Shown: positions 7,696 to 18,005 of the stretch, piece after piece
Position numbering within the stretch: position 1 is the first letter of the stretch
Layout of the letters: each line of letters starts with the position of its first letter
NCBI RefSeq assembly: GCF_029643245.1
Contig: NZ_CP116398.1
Span: forward strand, 1,054,001-1,118,000
DNA length: 64,000 nt
Reading direction: 5' to 3'
Source of the DNA: Methylomonas sp. EFPC3
GTDB taxonomy: Bacteria; Pseudomonadota; Gammaproteobacteria; Methylococcales; Methylomonadaceae
Made by a program: the position numbers and the translations under genes
Notes under the pieces: model-generated
Databases searched by the model: none
What the model was told of the DNA's origin: nothing
Seen by the model: only the letters and a program-made list of their open reading frames with translations

Positions 7696-9636
7696 TTAAG
7701 GCAGTTTCAAGCGGTTGGCGATCAATTGCTCTACCACCGACGGATCGGCCAGGGTCGAGGTGTCGCCCAAATCGTGAAATTCGTTAGCGGCAATCTTGCG
7801 CAAAATCCGGCGCATGATTTTACCGGAGCGAGTCTTCGGCAGGCTGGGCGCCCACTGAATCAGATCGGGCAGGGCGATGGCACTGATTTCCTCTCTGACC
7901 AAATCTTTCAACTCGCCTTTCAGGCTGCTGCTGCCTTCGACGCCGACGTTTAAAGTGACGTAGGCATAGATGCCCTGGCCTTTGATCGGATGCGGAAACC
8001 CGACCACGGCCGCTTCGGCCACCAGATCGTGCAGCACCAGGGCGCTTTCGATTTCGGCAGTTCCCAAGCGGTGGCCGCAGACGTTCAATACGTCGTCGAT
8101 GCGACCGGTGATCCAGTAGTAGCCATCCTGGTCGCGGCGGGCGCCGTCGCCGGCAAAATAATAGCCGGGGAATTTGCTGAAGTAGGTATCGACGAAACGT
8201 TGGTGATCGCCATAGACCGTCCGCGCCTGGCCCGGCCAGGGCTGAGTCAACACCAGAATGCCTTCGGCTTCTCCTTCCAGTTCATGACCGTCCTGGTCGA
8301 GAATGGCCGGCTGTACGCCGAAAAAGGGCAAAGTGGCCGAGCCCGGCTTCAAGGTTGTGGCGCCGGGCAGCGGCGTGATCAGGATGCCGCCGGTTTCGGT
8401 TTGCCACCAAGTATCGACCAACGGACAGCGCTTGTTGCCGACTACGTGGTAATACCATTCCCAGGCTTCCGGGTTGATCGGTTCGCCGACGCTGCCCAGA
8501 ATACGCAACGAAGTGCGTTGGGTACGGTTGACGAATTCGTCGCCCTGCGCCATCAGCGCCCGGATCGCGGTCGGTGCCGTGTAAAAGATATTGACCCGGT
8601 GTTTGTCGATGACTTGCCAAAACCGGTCCGGATGCGGATGGGTCGGTACGCCTTCGAACATCAACGTGGTGGCGCCGTTGCACAACGGCCCGTAAAGCAC
8701 GTAGGAATGGCCGGTGATCCAGCCGATATCGGCAGTACACCAATAGACTTCGCCTTCCTGGTAATCGAACACGTATTTGTGGGTCATTGCCGCATACAGC
8801 AAGTAACCGCCGGTGCTGTGCAACACGCCCTTCGGTTGGCCGGTCGAGCCGGACGTATAGAGGATGAACAACGGGTCTTCCGCGTCCATCATTTCCGCCG
8901 GGCAAGTGGCGGCAGCGGTTGCCATCTCGGTGTAGTAACAGATATCGCGCTGATCGTGCCAGGGAATGTCGTGGCCGGTATGTTTGATGACGATGACTTT
9001 ACTCAAATTCGGGCACTGATCCGCAGCTTTGTCGACATTCAGCTTGGAATGGACGATTTTGCCGCCACGGAAACTTTCGTCAGCGCAGATCAGTATCCGG
9101 CAATCGGCGTCGATCACCCGATCGCGCAAGGCATCGGCCGAAAAGCCGCCGAAGACGATGGAATGGACCGCGCCGATCCTGGCACAAGCCAGAATCACCA
9201 CCGCCGCTTCCGCGATCATCGGCAAGTAGATGCAGACTCGGTCGCCCTTGCCGACGCCGTGACTTTTCAGGACATTGGCAAACTTACATACCTGTTCGTG
9301 CAGCTCTCGATAAGTCAGCGTGCGGCTGTCGGCCGGATCGTCGCCTTCCCAAATAATCGCGATCTGGTCGGCGCGGTGCGGCAGGTGGCGGTCCAGACAG
9401 TTGACGGTGACATTCAATTTGCCGCCGACGAACCATGCAATCTCGCCTTTGGGGTAGTCGTATTGCAGCACTGTGTGCCAAGGTGTTTGCCAGTCCAGAA
9501 ACCGCTCGGCTTGTTCTGCCCAAAAAACTTCCGGTTGTTCGACCGATTGCCGATATAGCTGCTGGTATGCCGCTGCATCGATATGCGCGTTGGCCGCGAC
9601 TTCGGGGGGTACCGGATAGGTTTTTTGATCTGACAT
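7696..9636 (-). CDS. acs: Acetyl-CoA synthetase
   Basis: AMP-forming acetate--CoA ligase, converting acetate, ATP and CoA to acetyl-CoA. The 646-residue protein has the phosphate-binding loop [11 protein letters not shown] at about residue 265, the WWQTETGG motif, the [20 protein letters not shown] hinge region, and the C-terminal [11 protein letters not shown] with the catalytic Lys at about 606 that acetylation silences in this family. Length is typical (about 650). It starts at an ATG with AAGGAG about eight bases upstream. The DMT permease follows after one base, so the two form an operon, perhaps linking acetate use with export or import of a related compound (inference). Confidence 0.95.
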   Translation of the reverse strand: MSDQKTYPVPPEVAANAHIDAAAYQQLYRQSVEQPEVFWAEQAERFLDWQTPWHTVLQYDYPKGEIAWFVGGKLNVTVNCLDRHLPHRADQIAIIWEGDDPADSRTLTYRELHEQVCKFANVLKSHGVGKGDRVCIYLPMIAEAAVVILACARIGAVHSIVFGGFSADALRDRVIDADCRILICADESFRGGKIVHSKLNVDKAADQCPNLSKVIVIKHTGHDIPWHDQRDICYYTEMATAAATCPAEMMDAEDPLFILYTSGSTGQPKGVLHSTGGYLLYAAMTHKYVFDYQEGEVYWCTADIGWITGHSYVLYGPLCNGATTLMFEGVPTHPHPDRFWQVIDKHRVNIFYTAPTAIRALMAQGDEFVNRTQRTSLRILGSVGEPINPEAWEWYYHVVGNKRCPLVDTWWQTETGGILITPLPGATTLKPGSATLPFFGVQPAILDQDGHELEGEAEGILVLTQPWPGQARTVYGDHQRFVDTYFSKFPGYYFAGDGARRDQDGYYWITGRIDDVLNVCGHRLGTAEIESALVLHDLVAEAAVVGFPHPIKGQGIYAYVTLNVGVEGSSSLKGELKDLVREEISAIALPDLIQWAPSLPKTRSGKIMRRILRKIAANEFHDLGDTSTLADPSVVEQLIANRLKLP

Positions 9637-9651
9637 GTTTTACTCCTTGTG

Positions 9652-10611
9652 CTAAGTCTGGTTACTGGGCGGCGAGTCCAGGCGGACGCTGCGGACGCCG
9701 CGTAACGGCTCCGGCGACCAGTGAGCAACGGCCCAGTCTAATATCGCCGGAATTTCGGCCTGTTTCAGCGTTGGCGGCGGATTTTGGCCGAGTAAGCTTA
9801 ACAGCATGAACAAGGTTTGGCGCGGCGATGTTGCGGTCACTGCTTCGGCTCGGGTTTGTTTGCTGAGTTTTTGCCCGGCACGATCGACGATGACCGGCAC
9901 ATGCAGGTAGTTCGGTTCCGGGAAGCCGAGCAGTTTTTGCAAGTATATTTGTTTCGGTGTGGACTCGAGTAAGTCGCAGCCGCGGACGATGTGCGTGATA
10001 GCTTGGCGCTGGTCGTCCACCACGACAGCCAACTGGTAGGCGACGATGCCGTCCTTGCGCAGCACGACAAAGTCGCCGTGTTGCTCAGCGATATTCTCGC
10101 GGATAGCGCCTTGCAAACCGTCGCAAAATTCGACGCATACCGGCATTGCTTTGACTCGCAATGCCGCCGGATGGTCGGTTTGCTGCGGCCTTAACCGACA
10201 GTGGCCGGGGTAAATCGGCCCGGCCGCGGCTAACGAACTCCGGCTACAACTACAGGGATACACCGCATCTTGCTGCCGCAATTCGGCCAGCGCGTGTTGA
10301 TATTGGCTTAAATGCCGGCTTTGATAATCGGCCTCTTTGTCCCAATGCAGCCCGAATGCCGCCAGACAATCTAAAATCCGCTCCGCCGCACCGGGCATGT
10401 TGCGCGGAGTGTCGGCGTCGTCGATACGCAGCAGCCATAAGCCGTTTTGGTGGCGGGCATCGAGATAGCTGGCCAGCGCGGTGTAAAGGGAGCCAAGATG
10501 AAGCGGGCCGGTAGGCGAGGGCGCAAACCGGCCGATATAGGAGAGAGGTGGGGCTGGTTCTAGCCTAATTGCTTTTCCCTGATTTCGTCCAATGTCTTGC
10601 AATCGATGCAC
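9652..10611 (-). CDS. gluQ: Glutamyl-Q tRNA(Asp) synthetase
   Basis: Attaches glutamate to queuosine in tRNA-Asp; a paralogue of the catalytic half of glutamyl-tRNA synthetase. The product has the class I signature [15 protein letters not shown] (HIGH-like) near residue 28, DDADTPR, a four-cysteine zinc site (CSCS, then Y and C about 16 residues on), and a KLSKQ (KMSKS-like) motif. It lacks the anticodon-binding domain, as expected for about 300 residues. The gene follows dksA, the standard gammaproteobacterial order. Start is uncertain: no ATG lies after the dksA stop, so translation must begin at ATG 10611 or TTG 10602, inside the end of dksA, implying coupling. Confidence 0.9.
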   Translation of the reverse strand: MHRLQDIGRNQGKAIRLEPAPPLSYIGRFAPSPTGPLHLGSLYTALASYLDARHQNGLWLLRIDDADTPRNMPGAAERILDCLAAFGLHWDKEADYQSRHLSQYQHALAELRQQDAVYPCSCSRSSLAAAGPIYPGHCRLRPQQTDHPAALRVKAMPVCVEFCDGLQGAIRENIAEQHGDFVVLRKDGIVAYQLAVVVDDQRQAITHIVRGCDLLESTPKQIYLQKLLGFPEPNYLHVPVIVDRAGQKLSKQTRAEAVTATSPRQTLFMLLSLLGQNPPPTLKQAEIPAILDWAVAHWSPEPLRGVRSVRLDSPPSNQT

Positions 10612-10991
10612 AAGGTTGCGGTCGGTCTGGCTTCGAGGCGGCGGATGCCGATTTCGATACCGCAGGTTTCGCAGTAGCCGTAATTGCCGGACTCGATTTC
10701 TTTCAGCGCTTCATCGATTTTTTTGATCAATTTGCGCTCGCGGTCGCGAGTGCGCAGTTCAAGACTGAATTCGGATTCTTGCGTGGCGCGATCGTTAGGA
10801 TCCGGAAAGTTTGCCGCTTCGTCCTGCATGTGGTGAACCGTCCGGTCCACCTCCATCATCAGTTCGGATTTCCATTTGTTCAAGATGGCGGAAAAGTGTT
10901 TTAACTGCGCTTCGTTCATGTACTCTTCGCCTTCTTTTTCCTCATAAGGCTTAAAAGTAAATTCCGCTGCTGCAGGGTTAGAATTGTTCAT
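10560..10991 (-). CDS. dksA: RNA polymerase-binding transcription factor DksA
   Basis: Binds the secondary channel of RNA polymerase and works with ppGpp in the stringent response. The 143-residue protein has an N-terminal coiled coil with the tip motif DxxDxA (D64, D67, A69), needed for activity, and a C-terminal zinc finger with Cys 107, 110, 128 and 131. Length fits E. coli DksA (151). Upstream of the start lies a 110-base gap shared with the divergent aminotransferase gene. gluQ overlaps the 3' end. Confidence 0.96.
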   Translation of the reverse strand: MNNSNPAAAEFTFKPYEEKEGEEYMNEAQLKHFSAILNKWKSELMMEVDRTVHHMQDEAANFPDPNDRATQESEFSLELRTRDRERKLIKKIDEALKEIESGNYGYCETCGIEIGIRRLEARPTATLCIDCKTLDEIREKQLG

Positions 10992-11101
10992 CCAATGACT
11001 CCTGGCGGTCTAAAAAATCGGGGCTTTTTATCAGAATAGCCGGGGGCAAGCAAGAAGTTTGTTATCATGCCAAAGCTTTACCTCTACCCGGATACTGGAT
11101 T

Positions 11102-12265
11102 ATGAAACAGCACGTCGCCGACAGGATGCGCGGTATCAGTTCGTTTTATGTGATGGAATTATTACAGCGCGCCAAGGAACTGGAGCGGCAGGGCCGGGAT
11201 ATCATTCACATGGAAATCGGCGAACCGGATTTTGCCAGCCCGCCGTTGGTGCTGGAGGCCGGTAACCGTTTTCTCAGCAAAGGCGAAGTCAAATACACCG
11301 CTGCAGCCGGCTTGCCCGAATTGCGCGCTGCAGTGGCCGATTTTTACCGTACCCAGTACGGCGTCGATCTGGACCCGCGCCGGGTATTCATAACGCCCGG
11401 AGCGTCCGGCGCTTTCCTGTTGGCATTTGCCACCAGCCTGAATCCTGGCGATAAACTGCTGATGGCCGATCCCTGTTATCCGTGCAACGATAATTTTGTC
11501 AGGCTGTTCGACGCAAGCACGCATTTCGTGCCGGTCGGAGCCGAAACCGGCTACCAGTTGAACGCTGAGCTGATTCAGCGCCACTGGCAGCCGCAATGCA
11601 AAGGTGCGCTGATCGCGTCGCCGTCCAATCCTACCGGCACCCTGATCAGTCATGCCGATTTGCAAGCTGCGGTGGCGGAAGTCAGGGCGTTGGACGGATG
11701 TTTTTATTCCGATGAGATTTATCATGGCTTGGTATACGGTGCTGCCGCTGAAACCGCCTTGCAGTTTAGCGACGAAGTCTTTGTCATCAACAGTTTTTCC
11801 AAGTTTTTCGGAATGACCGGCTGGCGGGTGGGCTGGCTGATAGTGCCGGAGGATTTCATCGACGCGGTGGAAAAGTTGGCGCAAAATATTTTCATCGCCA
11901 CGCCAACTCACTCGCAATATGCGGCGCTGGCGTCCTTCAGCCCGGAAAACATGGACGAATTGCGCCGACGGCGCGACGAGTTTGCGGCGCGGCGCGACTT
12001 TCTTTACGATAACCTGCTGGGTTTGGGGTTTAAAATTGCCTGTAAACCGCAAGGGGCTTTTTACATTTACGCCGATTGCAGTGAGTTTTGCAGCGACAGT
12101 TTCGATTTTGCCAGAGGTCTATTGGAAACCGAGGGCGTAGCCGTAACCCCCGGCAAAGATTTCGGCGAACATCTGGCCAATCGCCATATTCGGTTTGCAT
12201 ATACCGCCTCAATCGATAGAATGGCCGCCGCTCTCACCAGACTGGAACGATTCATATGCCGATAA
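11102..12265 (+). CDS. PLP-dependent aminotransferase, class I/II
   Basis: A 387-residue fold-type I aminotransferase. It has the GEPDF substrate loop, SPSNPTG at about residue 175, SDEIYHGL, and the PLP-lysine motif SFSKFFGMTGWRVGW at about residue 227. The overall pattern is that of alanine/aspartate-type transaminases often annotated near AlaC or AspC; the true substrate pair is not clear. The last codons overlap the next gene (rhodanese) by ten bases, and a third gene (DUF3581) follows closely, so the three form an operon. Confidence 0.88.
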   Translation: MKQHVADRMRGISSFYVMELLQRAKELERQGRDIIHMEIGEPDFASPPLVLEAGNRFLSKGEVKYTAAAGLPELRAAVADFYRTQYGVDLDPRRVFITPGASGAFLLAFATSLNPGDKLLMADPCYPCNDNFVRLFDASTHFVPVGAETGYQLNAELIQRHWQPQCKGALIASPSNPTGTLISHADLQAAVAEVRALDGCFYSDEIYHGLVYGAAAETALQFSDEVFVINSFSKFFGMTGWRVGWLIVPEDFIDAVEKLAQNIFIATPTHSQYAALASFSPENMDELRRRRDEFAARRDFLYDNLLGLGFKIACKPQGAFYIYADCSEFCSDSFDFARGLLETEGVAVTPGKDFGEHLANRHIRFAYTASIDRMAAALTRLERFICR

Positions 12266-12579
12266 GCCAATATACGCCCGAACAACTTCGCCAGCGTTTG
12301 CAGGAAGAAGCGCCGCCGCTGTTGCTCGACGTGCGCGAGCCGCACGAGTTTGCCTATGCCAAAATTGCCGGTAGCGTATTGATTCCATTGCAGCAAATCC
12401 CGCAACGGCTGGACGAGATACCGACCGACCGGGATATCGTGGCAATTTGCCACCATGGCATGCGTAGCCAACAAGCGTGTAATTATCTGCAACATGCCGG
12501 CTTTGAACGTTTGATCAATTTACGCGGCGGTATCGATGCTTGGTCGCTAGTCTGCGACTCTTCGGTTCCTCGTTATTAA
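12256..12579 (+). CDS. Rhodanese-domain sulfurtransferase
   Basis: A single-domain rhodanese of 107 residues. It has DVREPHEF at the N-side, the GSVLIPL segment, and the active-site loop CHHGMRS at about residues 73-79, whose Cys would carry the persulfide sulfur. A C-terminal LRGGIDAW motif completes the fold. Such proteins move sulfane sulfur to acceptors such as thiols or cyanide; the acceptor is unknown here. It overlaps the aminotransferase by ten bases. Confidence 0.88.
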   Translation: MPISQYTPEQLRQRLQEEAPPLLLDVREPHEFAYAKIAGSVLIPLQQIPQRLDEIPTDRDIVAICHHGMRSQQACNYLQHAGFERLINLRGGIDAWSLVCDSSVPRY

Positions 12580-12593
12580 TAAATAATAAATCT

Positions 12594-13322
12594 ATGTTTT
12601 TAAAAGAATTCTATGCAATTCAGGATGGCTGTGTCGCGATTAGCGCTGCCCAAGCCAGTATGTTCGCCAAAGAAGTCGCGCACGACTTCAATCCGCTGCA
12701 CGATGAAGATGCCAAGCGTTTTTGCGTACCGGGCGATTTGCTGTTTTCCCTGGTGTTGGAAAAATACGGTTTGAGCAGCAATATGCATTTCACGTTTTCC
12801 GGAATGGTCGGCCACGGGGTGCTGCTTAACTTTCCCGACACCGATGCGGAACAGATCGATGTTACCGACAATCAGGGTAAAACTTACCTGCAAATCCAGC
12901 GTTCCGGCAGCCTGACCCGCGATCCGGAGCTAATTGAAACTCTGATTCGGGATTATGTGGCGTTTTCCGGGCAGAACTTCCCGTACGTGTTGGTGCCGTT
13001 ATTGGCCAAGGAACAGGTGATGTTCAACATAGACCGGCCGTTGGTCATATACGAGAGCATGACCTTGAATTTGAGCCGCCTGGATTTTGCCAAGCCCAAG
13101 CTGGAAATGCTGGAGCCGACAATGGAAGTCAACGGTAAGCGGGCTACCGCTTATTTGCATTTTCAAATCCAAGCGAATGGCGAAGTGGTTGGTTCCGGAT
13201 TCAAGAAGTTGGCCGTCAGCGGCCTGCGCGATTACGAAGCCGAACCGATGCAAGCCTTCGTCGACGACTATCTGGCCCGCAAACACGGCTATCTAGGCGA
13301 ATTGGCCACGGCGAACGCTTAA
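12594..13322 (+). CDS. DUF3581 family protein
   Basis: A 242-residue protein resembling the DUF3581 family of Gammaproteobacteria, whose members look like hotdog-fold proteins. The start at 12594 gives the family N-terminus (MFLKEFYAIQDG); the frame is open a further 54 bases upstream into the rhodanese gene. Visible signatures are FAKEVAHDFNPLHD and RFCVPGDLLFSLVL, which recall the MaoC/hotdog HDxNPxH dehydratase pattern. A lipid or acyl-CoA role is inference. It is the third gene of the aminotransferase-rhodanese run. Confidence 0.75.
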   Translation: MFLKEFYAIQDGCVAISAAQASMFAKEVAHDFNPLHDEDAKRFCVPGDLLFSLVLEKYGLSSNMHFTFSGMVGHGVLLNFPDTDAEQIDVTDNQGKTYLQIQRSGSLTRDPELIETLIRDYVAFSGQNFPYVLVPLLAKEQVMFNIDRPLVIYESMTLNLSRLDFAKPKLEMLEPTMEVNGKRATAYLHFQIQANGEVVGSGFKKLAVSGLRDYEAEPMQAFVDDYLARKHGYLGELATANA

Positions 13323-13371
13323 GCTGGGCTGCGGCGAGCCGGATTGCGGATATTCGCGTTCGGCTTCGCCA

Positions 13372-14616
13372 TCACAACTCGAGCGAGAACGGTTCCACCA
13401 ACACCCAGTCGCCGCGTTTAACGCCATCGCATTCGGCGGACAGCACGATAAAACAGTTGGCCACGCTGGCCACCTTAAGTTGATGCGAGTCTTGGGTGCC
13501 GGCGGCCGTCACCGCGAATTCGCCGTTGTCCAATTGCCGCAGCACGCCGCGTTGGTATTCGCTGCGGCCCGGCACTTTTCGCAGATCGCTGTCGCTACGG
13601 GCGCTTATCTGCAGCGTCTTGGCGGGGCTGGCGCCGAGAAGCCGATCAAGACCGGGTTTTACGAATTTGTTATAAGTGACCAGCACCGCTATCGGATTGC
13701 CGGGCAGACCGAAAAACCAGCAGTCGCTTATCTTGCCGAATGCCAAGGGCTTGCCGGGTTTGATCGCGAGTTTCCAAAAATGCACTTGCCCGCATTTCTC
13801 CAGAATCTGTTTGACGTAGTCGGCGTCGCCTACCGACGCGCCGCCGGTCGAAATCAGCGCGTCGTGTTGCGCCGCGGCTTGAACCAGCATGGCTTCCAAG
13901 GCGGCCGGATCGTCTTTTACCACCCCCAAATCGTTCGCCATGAAGTTTGGGTCTTCGAGCAAGGCCGCCAGCAAATAGCGGTTACTATCGTAGATTTGGC
14001 CGATAGCCAATGCAGAACCGAGCGGCGCCAGCTCGTCGCCGGTGGAAAAATAACCGATTCGCAAACGGCTTTTGACTTCGACGGTACTGATGCCAGCCGC
14101 CGCCAGCAAACTAATGTCGCGCGGACTGAGCTTTTTCGGCGCCGCGATCAGCCTCTCTTGGCGCTTAAAATCGCTGCCGGCTGATCGAATGTTTTTTTGA
14201 AACAAACACGGCGCGGCAAAGTAGACGCGGTCCGCTTCGACACGCGTTTGTTCTTGGGCAACGACGCTGTCGGCCGTTTCCGGCACCACCGCACCGGTAA
14301 ATATGCGCACGCACTCGCCATGAGCCAGCGAACCGGTAAAAGGTTTGCCGGCCCAGGCAGTGCCGACTACGCGCAGGCTGAATTCGGCGTCTCCGCAGAG
14401 TCCGGCGGCGGCAAAGGCGTAGCCGTCCATCGCCGCATTCGGCTGCGGCGGCATGTCGATTGAAGCAAACACGTCCGTGGCCAGGATTCGGCCCAATGCG
14501 CTACTCAACTCGACCGACTCTATGGTGGCAATCGGGGCAAGGGTTTGTTGAATCCGCGACAGCGCTTGCTCGGCGGACAGGAGGGTGTTTTGGGGGGGGA
14601 AGCAGATATCGTTCAC
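13372..14616 (-). CDS. moeA: Molybdopterin molybdenumtransferase
   Basis: Inserts molybdenum into molybdopterin-AMP in the last step of molybdenum cofactor synthesis. I chose the GTG at 14616 because its bases overlap the mobB stop (GTGA), giving 414 residues, the usual MoeA length. The frame is open further up, to 14739, but that part lies inside mobB. The protein shows domain III MoCF-binding motifs: STGDELAP at about residue 185, STGGASVGDADYVK at about 250 and FGLPGNPIAV near 300. It forms an operon with mobB. Confidence 0.92.
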   Translation of the reverse strand: MNDICFPPQNTLLSAEQALSRIQQTLAPIATIESVELSSALGRILATDVFASIDMPPQPNAAMDGYAFAAAGLCGDAEFSLRVVGTAWAGKPFTGSLAHGECVRIFTGAVVPETADSVVAQEQTRVEADRVYFAAPCLFQKNIRSAGSDFKRQERLIAAPKKLSPRDISLLAAAGISTVEVKSRLRIGYFSTGDELAPLGSALAIGQIYDSNRYLLAALLEDPNFMANDLGVVKDDPAALEAMLVQAAAQHDALISTGGASVGDADYVKQILEKCGQVHFWKLAIKPGKPLAFGKISDCWFFGLPGNPIAVLVTYNKFVKPGLDRLLGASPAKTLQISARSDSDLRKVPGRSEYQRGVLRQLDNGEFAVTAAGTQDSHQLKVASVANCFIVLSAECDGVKRGDWVLVEPFSLEL

Positions 14617-15137
14617 AGAGAGCGGCTCAAAAATTGGTACAGAATAAAGTCGGCTATGGAATCGGTGTCGTTCAGATCCAACCAAGGGCAATCCGGCGGC
14701 GTCGCTAGCGGCGAGTCGCTGGCTACGGCGATGATCCAAGGGTCGCTCGGTTGGAGTAAGGGTTTGCCCAGCGTTGGCCGGTGCAGTTCAATTTTCGGAA
14801 ACGCCTCGTGTCGGAATCCCTCGACCAAAATCAGATCCAGCTCGACACCGGATAATGCGGCCAGTTGGTCAGTCAGCTTTACCTCATCTTGCGGGAGTTC
14901 CTCGACGATGGCTCGGCGGTATTTCGAAACCAGCAGCACCGGATTTGCACCGGATTTGCGCAGCTCGTAGCTATCTTTACCGGGTTTGTCGATTTCGAAA
15001 TCATGGTGGCTGTGTTTGATCAGGCCGATTTGTAGCGACTTTGCCTTCAGCAACGGAATCAATTTGGTCAACAGCGTGGTTTTGCCGGTGCCGCTGTAGG
15101 CCGCAAAGCCCAAAACCGGGGGTGCAAAATGGGTCAT
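14613..15137 (-). CDS. mobB: Molybdopterin-guanine dinucleotide biosynthesis protein MobB
   Basis: A P-loop GTPase that assists MobA in making the guanine dinucleotide form of molybdenum cofactor. The 174-residue product has a Walker A motif YSGTGKTTL at about residues 14-22, IKHSHHDF, the KYRRAIVEE switch-like region and a VEGFRHE motif, all typical of MobB. It lies directly upstream of moeA with a four-base stop/start overlap, so both are translated from one message. mobA is not in the window. Confidence 0.9.
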   Translation of the reverse strand: MTHFAPPVLGFAAYSGTGKTTLLTKLIPLLKAKSLQIGLIKHSHHDFEIDKPGKDSYELRKSGANPVLLVSKYRRAIVEELPQDEVKLTDQLAALSGVELDLILVEGFRHEAFPKIELHRPTLGKPLLQPSDPWIIAVASDSPLATPPDCPWLDLNDTDSIADFILYQFLSRSL

Positions 15138-15215
15138 TAGAAAAAACGTCGTTAATCCAAGCCGAGGTATTCTAAGTTATTATGCAAACCGGTGTTAAGA
15201 AAGGACCCGTCGAGA

Positions 15216-15704
15216 ATGGTAAGGATCGGAATAGTTTTGGTGCTGATAATTGGCGTTTTAGCCTATCGCTGGTACATCACAACGCCGTCGCAGGCAGCTA
15301 GGCGTCAATTCCGTCGTATTCTTTGGGTTTCGGCGGTTTGCATAGTGGCTGCGCTGTTGTTGACTGGAAGGTTGAACGGTTTGGTGGCTCTGATAGGCGT
15401 ACTGTTGGCGTTTATGCTCAGAGCAATTCCGTTCATCCTAAATTATGCGCCGCAGTTGCACAGAGTCTGGCGGCTGTTCCAGGATAGGCCGGATACCGGC
15501 CAAGACCATTCGCGGCCTAATTCCGCAACGGATATGACCCGGGAGCAGGCGTTGCAAATTCTCGGTTTGCAGCCCGGCGCCACCGAGGCCGAAATTGTCA
15601 ACGCTCATCGCATTTTGATATCCCGCATGCATCCCGATCGGGGCGGATCGGATTATTTGGCCGCACAAATCAACCAGGCCAAGAAAACGCTGTTGGGCCG
15701 GTAA
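15216..15704 (+). CDS. Membrane-anchored J-domain protein
   Basis: A 162-residue protein with one N-terminal transmembrane segment ([16 protein letters not shown]), a short basic linker, a second hydrophobic pair (about residues 38-78), and a C-terminal J domain ([19 protein letters not shown], then HPD in [11 protein letters not shown]). The HPD shows that it can stimulate an Hsp70 ATPase. The layout resembles Pam18/Tim14-like and DjlA-type membrane co-chaperones. The ATG at 15216 has AAGGA ten bases upstream; a GTG at 15192 is the longer alternative. It stands alone between mobB (divergent) and the diguanylate cyclase. Confidence 0.8.
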   Translation: MVRIGIVLVLIIGVLAYRWYITTPSQAARRQFRRILWVSAVCIVAALLLTGRLNGLVALIGVLLAFMLRAIPFILNYAPQLHRVWRLFQDRPDTGQDHSRPNSATDMTREQALQILGLQPGATEAEIVNAHRILISRMHPDRGGSDYLAAQINQAKKTLLGR

Positions 15705-15807
15705 CGGCAAGTCGACGATAGTCCGTGCGGCGTTCATTTCGAGGCAATTGCCATTGCTGTCGCGGCGTACATTTTTTACGAAAACTGCTAGTCTTAAGCG
15801 CTTGAAA

Positions 15808-16947
15808 ATGCCGATGAGGCCGACATTGGAAGACGATATCACTACAGAACTGCGCGTACTGGAGAGTCATTTAGACGGCATGTTAAGTCGCGTGCAGCAT
15901 AACAGCCTGACGTTGAAACGCCTGCAAAGCTTTGAAATGCGGCTATTGGCGATGAATACTTTGGCGGAGATGATTGAATTCATTTTGGCCGAAACCAAAA
16001 TTCTGTTCGGTCTGGATGTCGTCAATTTGTGGTTGGTCGATCCGAAGAACGAAATCGCGGCCTATTTGGACAGTGACCATTACGATTACCGGCGGCGCGA
16101 GGGCTTGCTGTTACTGAATCAGGAGACGCCGCTGCATACCGGCTTTATCGGCAGCAAGCAGCCTGTGCTTGGCAGTTACCGCGATCACGACTGCGAGCGT
16201 TTCTTTCCGGCAGCGCAGCCTAAAAAGCCGGCATCGGTTGTGATCGCCCCCTTGGTGCGCCGCGATAAATACCTCGGTTCCTTGAATTTAGGTAGTTACC
16301 GTAGCGACCGTTTTGTGCAGGGCATGGCTACGGATTTCATCGAGCACATTGCGTCGGTGATCAGCATCTGCCTGGAAAACAACCTGAACGTGGAGACCAT
16401 ACGCCGCACCAGCCTGATCGATCCGTTAACCGGCGTCAATAACCGGCGGTTTTTGGAGCAGCGGATCGAAGAAGAACTCGACCGCAGTCAACGTACTCGT
16501 GATCCGCTATCCTGTCTGTTTATGGATATCGATTATTTTAAGCGCATCAATGACGGCTATGGCCATCAGGCCGGCGATCACGTGTTGGCTGCCGTGGCGA
16601 CGGTGATCAAAAAACAATTGCGTAACAACGATGTGTTAGCCCGATACGGCGGCGAGGAGTTCGTGGCGCTGTTATCGCAAAGCGATAACAAACATACGGT
16701 CGAGATTGCTGAGCGGATTCGCGGCAGTATCGCCGATTTGCGGATCACCTTTGCCGAGCAAACCATACCGGTGACGATTTCGCTGGGTGCCGCTACTTAC
16801 CAACCGGCTTTCGCCCTGAAAAAGCCGGTAGCCGAGATTGCGTTGCAATTGATCCAGACCGCCGATGCCGCGCTCTACGAGGCCAAGCGCAACGGCCGCA
16901 ACCGGGTCGAAAACGGCGGTCTGGTGCTAAGGATGGATGCGGCTTAG
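15808..16947 (+). CDS. Diguanylate cyclase with N-terminal GAF-like (DUF484-type) domain
   Basis: Makes cyclic di-GMP from two GTP. The 379-residue soluble protein has an N-terminal helix and GAF-like sensor resembling DUF484 (about residues 10-190), then a GGDEF domain starting [11 protein letters not shown]. The active site GGEEF is at about residues 281-285 and an inhibitory site RNND at 272-275, exactly five residues before it, so the enzyme should be active and product-inhibited. The frame is open upstream to a TTG at 15748; I prefer the ATG at 15808. Its stop codon overlaps that of convergent galE (TTAG), leaving no room for a terminator between them. Confidence 0.88.
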   Translation: MPMRPTLEDDITTELRVLESHLDGMLSRVQHNSLTLKRLQSFEMRLLAMNTLAEMIEFILAETKILFGLDVVNLWLVDPKNEIAAYLDSDHYDYRRREGLLLLNQETPLHTGFIGSKQPVLGSYRDHDCERFFPAAQPKKPASVVIAPLVRRDKYLGSLNLGSYRSDRFVQGMATDFIEHIASVISICLENNLNVETIRRTSLIDPLTGVNNRRFLEQRIEEELDRSQRTRDPLSCLFMDIDYFKRINDGYGHQAGDHVLAAVATVIKKQLRNNDVLARYGGEEFVALLSQSDNKHTVEIAERIRGSIADLRITFAEQTIPVTISLGAATYQPAFALKKPVAEIALQLIQTADAALYEAKRNGRNRVENGGLVLRMDAA

Positions 16948-17990
16948 TGGTAGCCGTTCGGATTCTGGCTTTGCCAACGCCAAGTATCGGCGATCATTTG
17001 GGTTAAATCGCGTTCGGCTGTCCAACCCAGTTTCTGTGCGGCCAGACTCGGATCGGCATAGCAGGCGGCGACGTCGCCGGCCCGGCGCGGCGCGATTTTA
17101 TATGGTACGTCCTGTCCGGTGACCTGGCTAAAGGTGTTGACCATCTGCAAGACGCTGTAACCGTTACCCGTGCCCAGATTGACGGCATCGCAGACCGGGG
17201 CGTCTGCCGGCTGGCTCAGCAGGTATTGCAAGGCTTTAATGTGGCCTTGGGCCAGATCGACCACGTGGATGTAATCCCTCACGCCGGTGCCGTCCACGGT
17301 GGGATAGTCGTCGCCGAATATCGACAGCATCGGCAATTTGCCGATCGCAACCTGCGACAAGTAGGGCATCAGATTATTCGGGATGCCGTTCGGGTCCTCG
17401 CCGATCAGGCCGCTACTGTGGGCGCCAATCGGGTTGAAGTAACGCAGGATGGCGGTTTGCCAGGGGGCGGTTGTTTGGTTCAAGCCATCCGCCGCGCTGG
17501 CATCGCGCAGAATTTCCTCGATGAACAGTTTGGTGCGGCCGTAGGGATTGGTCGCTTGCAGCGGAAAACTCTCCAAAATAGGCACCGTGTGCGGGTCGCC
17601 GTAAACGGTCGCCGACGAGCTGAACACCAGCCGTTTGACGCCGGCTGCCGCCATCGTTTCCAGCAAGACCTGGGTGCCGTAAATGTTGTTGCGGTAGTAG
17701 CTGAGCGGTTGCTGACAGGATTCGCCGACCGCTTTCAAGCCGGCAAAATGGACGACGGCGTCGACACTGTGGTTGTGGAAGATGCGGCCAAGGGCCGCGG
17801 CGTCGGTAATATCGGCTTGGTAAAACACCGGCGCCTTGCCGGTGATGGTTTCGATGCGGCGGAGCGCCTCGACTTTACTGTTGCTGAGATTGTCGACGAT
17901 AACGATATCGAAACCGTTATTCAGCAATTCCACACAGGTATGGCTACCGATGTAGCCGGTACCGCCCGTCACTAGGATGGTTTGAGCCAT
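16944..17990 (-). CDS. galE: UDP-glucose 4-epimerase
   Basis: Interconverts UDP-glucose and UDP-galactose using bound NAD. The 348-residue short-chain-dehydrogenase-type protein has the Rossmann motif [10 protein letters not shown] at residues 8-17, the [10 protein letters not shown] stretch with the catalytic Ser, and the YGRTK (YxxxK) motif at about residue 150. Length is typical (338-350). It may be the last gene of a fabA-fabB-ttcA-galE run on the minus strand (gaps 10, 45 and 15 bases), though the link may be chance. Confidence 0.94.
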   Translation of the reverse strand: MAQTILVTGGTGYIGSHTCVELLNNGFDIVIVDNLSNSKVEALRRIETITGKAPVFYQADITDAAALGRIFHNHSVDAVVHFAGLKAVGESCQQPLSYYRNNIYGTQVLLETMAAAGVKRLVFSSSATVYGDPHTVPILESFPLQATNPYGRTKLFIEEILRDASAADGLNQTTAPWQTAILRYFNPIGAHSSGLIGEDPNGIPNNLMPYLSQVAIGKLPMLSIFGDDYPTVDGTGVRDYIHVVDLAQGHIKALQYLLSQPADAPVCDAVNLGTGNGYSVLQMVNTFSQVTGQDVPYKIAPRRAGDVAACYADPSLAAQKLGWTAERDLTQMIADTWRWQSQNPNGYH

Positions 17991-18005
17991 ATTTCCGTTC
18001 CCTGT

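Noticed and set aside
7990-9558. 522-codon open frame opposite acs
   Set aside because: Antisense shadow of a strong gene; no family motifs and biased composition. The same holds for the long frames opposite hrpA (44700-46133) and the Hsp70 gene (56748-58097).
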